The position numbers were made by a program, and so were the translations under genes. 64,000 nucleotides of DNA, taken from NCBI GenBank assembly GCA_037039925.1, contig JAXRKP010000359.1, positions 242,501-306,500 of the forward strand. Direction: 5' to 3'. Positions 56,491-64,000 of this stretch are shown here, piece by piece. The stretch comes from Doris montereyensis. Taxonomy: Eukaryota > Mollusca > Gastropoda > Nudibranchia > Dorididae. Position 1 is the first letter of the stretch. The number at the start of each line of letters is the position of its first letter. A model generated the notes under the pieces. That model saw only the letters and a program-made list of their open reading frames with translations, did no database searches and was not told the DNA's origin.

Positions 56491-57245
56491 TTATTTTATA
56501 CAATATTATATCAAGCAACAAGTGGACACAATGCCTAAAAGAAGTAGAATATCAGGTCTCCGCCGGGACCCAATGTATGTTTACCTCCCTTCTAACCTTC
56601 TTGTTATCTAACCCGTCAATAATGCCAAACTTTGAACAGAAATTATTTTTACTTTATAGTATTGTTTGTGTTTGAAATTTTGGTTAGACAGCAAAAAAGA
56701 AGAAGCATGTTTTAAAAAATTAATTCCATGCTTTGTTCAATTGTATAATATATGTGATCATTATATAAAGGATTCAGGTCTTATCATTTCAAACTTGGCA
56801 TCAAAGAATGAGAAAAGAAAGATAAGGTAAAACAATAATTTAAAGAATAAGAAATAACAGAAGTGACTTTCTTTTCTTTTTTTGCGTAACAAGTTTTTTT
56901 TAAAGAAAAGAAATATTTTTAAAAATTAAAATTTTAAGTTATAACTGATTTGCTTGTGGTTAAGGAAAATAGACATAAAAAAGTTTCGTATGTATTGAAT
57001 TGATTTGCATTAAAAAAGAAAAAGAAATGTTCAAAATTTCTCTTCCAACACCACTTGTGCTCTCTTCTGTTTTTGACCTTTGCCCTTTTGTTTAACCCTA
57101 ACTTGTGTCTCTCACACATTCTTCATTGAGACTTTGCTTACTTAGTTAAGTTAAGAAAGAAAAAAAACCCAGATAAAAGGGGCCTTTACATAAATGGAAA
57201 GGGTAAAGAAAGGATAAATTGCAAATGAGAAGAAAACCTTACCCA

Positions 57246-57251
57246 AATAAA
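57246..57251 (+). terminator. LRCH: Candidate polyadenylation signal for the soluble form
   Basis: AATAAA about 1.2 kb after the stop at 56012. Usage unproven, and no clear T/GT-rich element directly follows. Confidence 0.25.
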
Positions 57252-57633
57252 ATGAAAACACTAAAAAAGACCCATGAAACCCCAGCGACCCGAAATGAAA
57301 TACGTAGCACAAAGGAGCCAAAGTTGAAAGAAATTAAAAATGATAATGACAATACGTGACAACTCCACCAGGAAGACTGAAGAAACGTGGAGATACGGGT
57401 ATGACCCTTCGTCAGACAACAAGTGAGGAATATCTACACACTCACACAGTGTGATGTCAGAAGGAAAAACAGAAAGGAAGAAGAAAAAAGGGATAGTACT
57501 AGAGAGGAGAAGAATCAAGAAAGAATAGACAGTGAGGCACACCTCTCTCTCTTTCTTTTTGTCTACTTTCTCTGTTTCTAGATGGAAATTTCCTATTTTT
57601 TTATCTTTTCTTTTACCCTTTCACTTTTCCTAT

Positions 57634-58038
57634 CTACCCTGTTCCTTTTTCATCATCATTTGTGGCTTGCGCTATGCAACACGTGGCTGACATTTTTCTG
57701 TCTTCAGCACTTCTTGTAAAATCCAAGTTGGTGGTGATATCGGACGTGTTTTGTCTTAATGCCGTTACGTTTGTGGTGCGTTGTCTGCCACAAGCTCTTG
57801 TCCCTTCTATGAATCTAGATGTTGCTAGTTTTTCTATTCTTTTTGTCTCCACATATGGCCAAAACATCTCATTTGCCTTTTCTTGTCGTTCTCCGTAGGT
57901 TTTCTTGTTTTTCCAATTTTCACTAGAACTTCCATGTTTGTTACTCTTGCTGTCCATGGGATTTTCAATATTCTTCTATATATCCACATTTCAAATGCTT
58001 CTAAACAATTGCGACATTGTGCATCTAAAGTCCACGTT
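57634..58038 (-). pseudogene. C-terminal part of a LINE relic
   Basis: Minus-strand sequence with RQEKANEMFWPYVETKRIEK and LATSRFIEGTRACGRQRTTN, resembling the GHV.R....L....EGKR.GRQR block at the end of LINE polyproteins. The preceding part, FRSIWNVDI (near 57980), lies next to the nested insertion. Confidence 0.55.
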
Positions 58039-59326
58039 CAGACCTGCCAACTTTCTCAGGGACAAAATAGAGAAAATGAATATTTTGAATCGTGACATGT
58101 CAATCGATTCACATTTGCAATAACGGACGGTGCACCCTATGCTATCGCAGTTGTTTTTGTGCGACCATAAGCAAATTTCTTAGCGATTTTTGAATCTGGG
58201 CACATTTTTCTTACTCTTCTTAACAGAGTCCCAAACTGATTACTAACCGAGACAGGCAAGTTTTTCTCAAAATAAATTTTGTCCATAAAACCTCTGCTCT
58301 AATCATAGAGCAATCTCTGTCCTTGGTCATGAGCCACTGATATTCCTACTGGATAGACTGCTGTCCTTAACTGCAGTAGCATGCTTTGCAGTTTTCACAT
58401 GTTTTCTGATGTCATCCTTGCCACCACTGGCAATGCTAACATCTAAACCACAAGGTGTACAATGTGCAAAGCTCTCCCCTTTCACAGAAGGTTTAATGCA
58501 TGGCCATTCCTTCCTATGTCCCTCCCAAAATTTAACACTTGGTTTAGGTTTCTTGCTTGGTTGAGAACTATTAGTATTACAACTAGATCTAGAGGTAGGT
58601 TCCAGTTCCACATCTTCTGAATGTTCTATTTCCAAAGGCCTTTTTTTTTTCAGAAATCGATCCATGCCCAATTCGAAATTCGAGATGAAACGTTTATATT
58701 ATCTAGGTCTAGATCTCAGTTGTAGAGCCTAGAATTCCCATTTTAGACATGGTAAATTATAAAAACAGTAGTAAAGTAATTAATAAATCAGGATTGAATA
58801 AATCCAAAACGAAGGTAAAACTAATAAAAAATATAATCCAGGTAAGATTCGAAGAAAACAGACGCAATCAAGAAAGCGCACTAGATATAGAAATAATATA
58901 AGTCAGTCATCAGCTTCATAAACAAAGGAAAGAGACAAACTGTGAAACAATAATAATAGACTGTATGTAAATGATTACAATTTAAACCCGGCAAAGCGAA
59001 AGCAGTTTCTAGCCAAACAGCATTAATAGGTGAATATCGAGTACTCAAAATCACTGAATGTAATCTACGATTACTATCAATAAAACTATTTTTATTTAGT
59101 ATCGAACCAAAAAGGTTTTATTGTCTTCGATTATTTCTACCAAGTACAATTCTAAGCTTAATACTTAGTAGAGCTTAGTAGAAATTATAATTTGCAACTT
59201 TCTTCTCCAAAATAATTTTTCGCTCTCGAGAACAAAATATCGGGAAAATTGCGGCCACATCGGGAATAGGGGTTCCAAATCGGGAATTTCCCGATTAAAT
59301 GGGGAAATTTGGCAGGTCTGCACGTT
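58033..59326 (-). mobile_element. CAG...CTG DNA transposon with 6-bp target duplication, second
   Basis: Element 58039-59320 (1282 bp). Perfect 12-bp inverted ends CAGACCTGCCAA and TTGGCAGGTCTG. Flanked by CACGTT at 58033-58038 and 59321-59326. Inside the right end is a palindrome AATCGGGAATTTCCCGATT (59279 onward). It encodes only a zinc-finger domain. Same design as 11335-12498 but with different end sequences. Confidence 0.88.
58327..58671 (-). pseudogene. BED-like zinc-finger fragment of a transposase
   Basis: 114 open codons. Basic start MGMDRFLKKKRPLEIEHSED and a Ser-rich linker, then KFWEGHRKEWPCIKPSVKGE and SFAHCTPCGLDVSIASGGKD, then DIRKHVKTAKHATAV. This gives C-x2-C and H-x5-H spacing typical of BED-like fingers at the N-terminus of hAT-like transposases. 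It ends at a stop with no catalytic domain, so it could only bind DNA. Confidence 0.7.
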
Positions 59327-59669
59327 TCGCATGCATATAATAGTGTGGAAAAGACATGTCTGAGCTGTTTGTATTTTCGTGTCTATTTTCAGTTTTGAAT
59401 TGGAGATAACAGCTCTAATATTGTGCAATGTTTGTTTTGCTATTGCTGTCCTTTGACTTATTTTTGTGGTGTCTTTGCAGTTGTGTGTTATGATTGCACT
59501 GAGGTATTTAAACTTTGTTACTTGTTTTATGGTTTCTCCTCCATTTGTTAAATTGAAGGACAGGTTGTCATCTTGTTAACATGCTACCCTGCATTCTGTC
59601 TTTTTCACGTTTAGTAACAATACTTTTGTCTCACTTAATTCTACTAATTTGTCTAATATTTGTTGGACA

Positions 59670-59876
59670 TCATCTGGCATGTATGTATGTCTTTAATATG
59701 GCATCATCTGCATATCTTATTTTAGTCAGGTTAATGCCACCAATGCTTATTCCTCTCGTGTTTTCAATTTCACGGAAGATGATTTCGCTATATGAGGTTA
59801 AGAGGTCTGGTGAGAGAACACAGCCTTGTTTCACTCCTTTCTTGATGTTTATAAAAGCTGATGTCTGGTTATCCAC
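59670..59876 (-). pseudogene. RT fragment of a LINE relic
   Basis: KKGVKQGCVLSPDLLTSYSE and GISIGGINLTKIRYADDAIL contain the QGC block and the catalytic YADD of a LINE reverse transcriptase. Further RT fragments extend to about 60090 (complement of GTCAAAGGCTTTGGAATAGTCGATG reads as the DYSKAFD palm). Different from the other LINE families in the window. Confidence 0.85.
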
Positions 59877-60249
59877 TTTGACGCAAGCTGTGTTTGGTGC
59901 TAGTACAGGTTTCTTACCAATCTAAGGTCTTTATCATCTGTTCCTATTCTTTAACATTTTGAAGAGGGTTATGTGCTGTATGGAGTCAAAGGCTTTGGAA
60001 TAGTCGATGAAGCAAAGGTGTAATGTTTTTCTGTTTTTAAGTGACCTTTGCATGATCATTTTCAGTGTAAAAATCGCGTTGACACTCCTCACAAGTCCAC
60101 AAACATAGAAGTTCCCTTCTACTCAATCTTATTATCAACATCTTCCTTTTCCTGATTATTTTCCTCTCCACTCACCCTCTTTTTCTTTTTCCTTTCTGTT
60201 TTGTCCTCTGACATCACACTGTGTGATGCATGTATAAGTATAAGTAAGT

Positions 60250-60321
60250 AGATATTCTTTATTTATTATCTGACGAAGGGTTACCTGAAACATCACATGT
60301 TTGTTCAGTCTTCCAAGATGG
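60250..60321 (+). ncRNA. Hammerhead-ribozyme-like core (candidate)
   Basis: CTGACGA (60270-60276), a three-pair stem II AGG-GTTA-CCT, and GAAAC (60287-60291) follow the hammerhead consensus CUGANGA-stem-GAAA. Then ATCACATGT can form a short stem III (ACAT/ATGT). Stem I pairing is poor as far as I can see. A mutated counterpart is present inverted at 57391-57416. Such minimal hammerheads are known in Penelope-like elements. Low confidence. Confidence 0.3.
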
Positions 60322-60341
60322 AGTTGTCACTTAATGTTGTT

Positions 60342-60543
60342 TATCACAAATGTGGTTTTTGGATAATATAATACAAGCACTTAATGTTTGATGAATTTTT
60401 TTTTACAGTTGAGTTAAAGAACAAAACCGTGTTCACTAGCTTTGTTATTTTCGTTCATTGTTCATTTTTCACCTTGAGCTAACTTCAAGCTCTGACCACT
60501 TCATATATTTGCATATATAAACTATATATAGTATTGAAATGTA

Positions 60544-60551
<8 letters not shown>
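60342..60551. other. 3' flank
   Basis: No gene recognised. Confidence 0.3.
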
Positions 60552-60595
<44 letters not shown>

Positions 60596-60633
60596 GTTGT
60601 TATTGTTATTACTATTATCATTATTATTATTAT
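60552..60633 (+). repeat. ATT trinucleotide microsatellite
   Basis: (TTA)n with a few GTT interruptions. Poly-Leu, poly-Asn and poly-Ile frames here are artefacts. Confidence 0.95.
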
Positions 60634-62115
60634 GTTGTCTACATGAATTGATTCGCAATGATGCAATCATTTCCAAGATGCAAACATTTGCCATCCGGTT
60701 GCTCAGAAAACCATTTACCCCCACCCAACTCTCACTCACCATTAACACATTATCAGAAGAGTTGTCTCCCACTCACCCGCACCAAAATTGAGAAAATTTA
60801 GTTACCCACAATTTTGCCTTGCAAATCAAAAGTGCCAAACAATCACTGTGTCCCATCGTATCATTGTATCTGTCGTCGGCATCGTGATTTCAGTTTAGAT
60901 CCAGTGCCATTCATGTCAGTTGTTGAGACTTATGAAGAGAACATTTCTATGATGATAGTTGATACAGATTATAGATTTTGGACAGACTGAATTTGAAAAA
61001 AAGAAAAAGAAACTTCTTTACACTTGCAACATTATGAAATCCAATTTTCAAAAGATGAGATTGTTTGTTTGATTTGGTTTACCAACATACATCCACAATT
61101 AAGGTGATCTCAGGGTTTTGGTAGGATTTCAAATTTTGCCCAGAGTGCCCTGTTACAAGCCAATGGATATTTAACATGCACAGAGTGTTGTGATCTGCAC
61201 ATGGAACCTCCTTTTTATCATCCGTCTGATGGGACTAGGTGTCGATCTACCTACCTGGACCAGGGATTTTGCTCGAAAAAAACTAGAGAAAATTTTTAAA
61301 ATTTGGCGGGGCTTACTTGGTTGAGAGGCCGACACCTTGCCTCTGGATTACAGAGTCCCCACAAAAGATGAAAAAAACGATAAAAAATCTGATTATTAAC
61401 AAAACAACACTTTAAATAAACCTATCCCAACCCAGATTGAAAAGGCAAACTGAACAAAGAATGACACTCTCGCAGCGACAGATGGGTGTGTTGTAGTCAA
61501 TGTAACGTTCATAGAAATGGTTTATAAGAAAATAAAAACCTTTTTGGATTGACAAACTTCTTTCTTTCTTTTTGTGTGGTTTTTTTTTCCTACTAAGATG
61601 GGGTTTGATTTTATAAGGGGGGATGTTATGTAACATGTTCTTTTCCACTTTGCACTGTTTAGTTCTCAGGTCTTTGGATTCTGGCTTCATTTGACATTGA
61701 GAAAGACTTAAAAAACAAGTCCACAAAAAAGTTTCTTCCAAATAAAAATCCTGTCGATCAATGAAGAATACAAGTTACTCACAAAAACCTTTTTCCTTAC
61801 CTCTCCAATTTACAATTTGTCAACTAGAATCTACTCGAGTGAGTCATCTCGCCGCACTTACCGACCCCCAATCCGTTGGTCTTTGCGTATCTATTGCTGA
61901 TTGTTTTGCTGAGCTTTTACAAGTCTTCCTCTATTTCAATCAGTTCCTCAAAAGTTTCCCGCTGAAAAGTGACCCCATTCTCAGTATTTTTCCTTTGTAC
62001 ATTTACTACCCTGCAGTCATCAATCGTCACTAGAGCTAAATCACTGTTTTACATATTATGTTATCATTATTTTTTTTGTTGCTATTATTATATTGTGACT
62101 TATTTATATCATTGC
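60634..62115. other. Unassigned 3' flank
   Basis: No gene. AAGGTGATCTCAGGG at 61101 is an inverted copy of the dispersed CCTGAGATCACC motif. Sequence 61190-61350 (GGACTAGGTGTCGATCTACC, GAGGCCGACACC) looks SINE-like but is not assignable. Confidence 0.35.
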
Positions 62116-62134
62116 TGTTATTATTATTATTGTT

Positions 62135-62201
<67 letters not shown>

Positions 62202-62212
62202 TATTATTATTC
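62116..62212 (+). repeat. ATT trinucleotide microsatellite, second
   Basis: (TTA)n of about 30 units with GTT variants at the start. Confidence 0.95.
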
Positions 62213-62984
62213 TTAAAAATTTTAAATATTAAAAAATGTATTGCCTTGTCATTGTAGATTGTGTGTTCATTGCATGATCGAGCAATTATCAGCAATCTTT
62301 GTACATTAAAGTTTTTAAGTTCTTATTGTCACCTTGAAGTTCAAGTTCGTATCGTTTGAAACTCCATCCATGTCTTTTAAACTTATTTTATATGAATTGA
62401 AATCTGAAGTCCTTTAATGTTGTTTTTGAATCTGATTTTACATTTGCTTGATCAGGGATATTCAAAATTTGTACTTTAGGCTTATGTATAGATTTCTCTT
62501 CTTTCACTCCATGTCCTTTGATTTGTGTTGGTTTTTAAAACTTATTTTTATGGCCTTTGCTTTGTGTTAATGATTGTCCTTTTTGTATGGTTCCACTGTT
62601 CCTCTATGATCAATATCACAAATGTTCAAAGCTTTTATTTAATAGAGCTATTTGTGACTTTTTCTCTTTCCCCTATTTGATCATAAGGTTTGGCAGAAAT
62701 TTGTGTATTTTAAAATCAATGTGGACTGATAGTAGACATTTTATATTGTTAATATACTTGTATATCATAATGTAAAAACAAAATATACAATCAACATCAA
62801 AACAGAATCACATTCATATGTCTAAATATGGTGCTGAATTTTTATTTCATGTGACACAAAAGGCTCCAGAGCAAGATATATTTAAGGGCCTATCTGTTTG
62901 TTTGCTTATTCTATGTGTTAGGCGTATGCATGTATCTTTTCTTTGTGACTTGTTTTCTTTCCTCTCTATCCCTATCTGTATGGG
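62213..62984. other. Unassigned 3' flank
   Basis: AT-rich, short motif-free open frames. ATTAAA at 62305-62310 could be a weak polyadenylation signal. Confidence 0.3.
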
Positions 62985-63200
62985 TGGGTGGTGTTGTGGT
63001 TAGGCTTGCAGACTCAGCATCATAAGGTTCTTAGTTCAAATCCATATCTATACTAGGCCTGACGGAGTATGCTCCGTAGGAAAGGCACAACAGAATGGGT
63101 ATCAGCATCAGCAAGAGAGTAAAGCTATGCGACAGACTACTGTCCTATCACTGTCAAGGAAGCGATGTGGTATCCTTTTTTTCCAGGTTTGTGCCATAGA
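62985..63200 (+). mobile_element. tRNA-derived SINE
   Basis: GGTGTTGTGGTTAGGCTTGC (A-box-like GTGGTTAGGC) and CTTAGTTCAAATCC (B box) are spaced as in a tRNA promoter. Body motif CAGACTACTGTCCTATC follows. No tRNA fold. Confidence 0.65.
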
Positions 63201-64000
63201 AACTGGGATAAACTCCAGTCATATTGGTTGTAATGGTCTTTTAGGAACGATCTTCGTCTCAATGGCTTTTCTCCTCCTTGACTGTGTTGTTGGTTAGGGC
63301 TGACACTGACAGTATGATGTCTTATAAAACTCTTTCGCAATGTTATAATGCATCATCACCCATGTGCGTCTTATGTGTCGAAATGTGCTACATACATTTA
63401 TGTGTTGCAATTTTATACGATGTAATGTTGTACTGTCTTAGACTTGGAGCGCAGCATGTTTTCGCAACATTATAGTTTACTAGCAAGTCTTGTATAGGTG
63501 TATTAGTGTATTAAGAGTATGTCACATCATAGTGTTTCGTGTAACAGTGTATATATATTGGTATGTGGTGTTGCAAGCAATTATGGACTGGTGTATGTAA
63601 AGTATGGTACCATCTGTTCTACCTTGTCATTTGCCGTGTATATATAAATTAAAGGCCGAATAGTACAATACTCAGACAATTCAAATTTCATTATATACGG
63701 TTCATGAACGGTTTATATGTTATTGATAATGTTAACATTAATGAAAGTCTTTAAAAAGTTCTTTCTTTGTGTGAAATCATCATCTTTTTGTGTTACACAC
63801 ACGAATGGTATGCAAAAAACCCAACCCAACAAACTAAATGGTCACATTTACTTTCTGTATACAATGTAATACAATGTATTTTTTTTATTTTGGGGGGCAG
63901 GTGACAAGGTGATGAATGTCAACTTTCTCCTCCCCTTTTTACTGGGTACCAAAATTTTTTATTTATCTTACAATTTTGCTTCCATGTTTTTTCTGTCAAT
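63201..64000. other. Unassigned sequence to window end
   Basis: No gene recognised. TATATAAATTAAAGGCC near 63640. Confidence 0.3.

Larger units (their letters stand above)
56013..57353 (+). other. LRCH: Probable 3' UTR of the soluble form
   Basis: No further coding sequence. AATAAA at 57246-57251 is the first clear polyadenylation signal after the stop. The extent is inferred. Includes the TA microsatellite at 56325-56490. Confidence 0.35.
57354..60321 (-). mobile_element. LINE relic bounded by long inverted repeats
   Basis: Outer ends GTGACAACTCCA (57357) and TGGAGTTGTCAC (ending 60341) and about 130 bp inside them are inverted copies. Both include GGAAGACTGAA, CCCTTCGTCAG, ATATCTAC and CACAGTGTGATGTC or complements. 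Between lie minus-strand remains of a LINE distinct from the RTE-like family (RT at 59670-59876, C-terminus 57634-57957) and a nested DNA transposon (58039-59320). Whether the inverted repeats belong to the LINE, to a Penelope-like element or to an outer DNA element is unknown. Confidence 0.55.

Noticed and set aside
56213..56521. IYIYIYIY frames
   Set aside because: TA microsatellite artefact.
60469..60791. Poly-Leu, poly-Asn and poly-Ile frames
   Set aside because: ATT trinucleotide repeat read in different frames.
62988..63060. tRNA gene
   Set aside because: A and B box motifs are present but the stems do not pair; the body that follows is SINE-like.

Overview
This is a eukaryotic genomic window with introns, AT-rich spacer, simple repeats and abundant, mostly decayed transposable elements. 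There are no prokaryotic operons. The mix of CR1/Rex1-like, RTE-like and I-clade LINEs, a Gypsy LTR element, tRNA-derived SINEs and many AGATCTAG octamers suggests a lophotrochozoan, most likely a gastropod mollusc. The species assignment is inference.

One host gene is supported: the 3' part of an LRCH gene (leucine-rich repeat and calponin-homology protein) on the + strand, running through most of the window. Two phase-0 exons (6131-6289 and 26582-26659) encode the first two thirds of the CH domain. Two alternative last exons follow, and both join in phase. Exon 44765-44944 completes the domain and adds a hydrophobic C-terminal tail anchor. Exon 55899-56012 completes it with a short soluble tail. 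A further upstream exon at 3373-3457 is only a candidate. The LRR exons must lie before position 1. The introns are 18-29 kb and filled with transposons.

Layout. 1-3020: nearly full-length broken CR1/Rex1-like LINE. 4506-5235: very long CT microsatellite. 6131-6289: CH exon 1. 6340-8540: SINE, minisatellite, dispersed repeat and a 5'-truncated RTE-like LINE. 9380-13310: DDE-type DNA transposon of unrecognised superfamily, interrupted by a zinc-finger-bearing element (11335-12498). 16143-17088: Tigger/pogo derivative. 17400-19500: decayed transposase-like gene with a 195-bp tandem triplication. 21770-24150: RTE-like LINE. 24483-25876: CR1-like LINE, minus strand. 26582-26659: CH exon 2. 27706-28549: short TIR element. 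30380-40860: I-clade LINE split by a Gypsy element (33445-38120, LTRs, 5-bp target duplication). 41340-41953: piggyBac-like foldback. 44765-44944: membrane-tail exon. 46070-49090 and 50465-53815: two RTE-like LINEs pointing away from each other. 55899-56012: soluble-tail exon. 57354-60321: LINE relic bounded by ~130-bp inverted repeats and holding a nested element (58039-59320). 60340-64000: probable 3' flank with trinucleotide repeats and a SINE.

The most interesting points are: (i) one invertebrate LRCH gene that appears to make membrane-anchored and soluble forms by choice of last exon, with a 7.7-kb head-to-head LINE inverted repeat in the intron between the two choices; (ii) two unrelated-site insertions of CAG...CTG elements with 6-bp target duplications, each carrying only the N-terminal zinc finger of a transposase; (iii) an inverted-repeat unit carrying a hammerhead-like ribozyme core; (iv) a 195-bp triplication with a 22-bp perfect hairpin at each junction.
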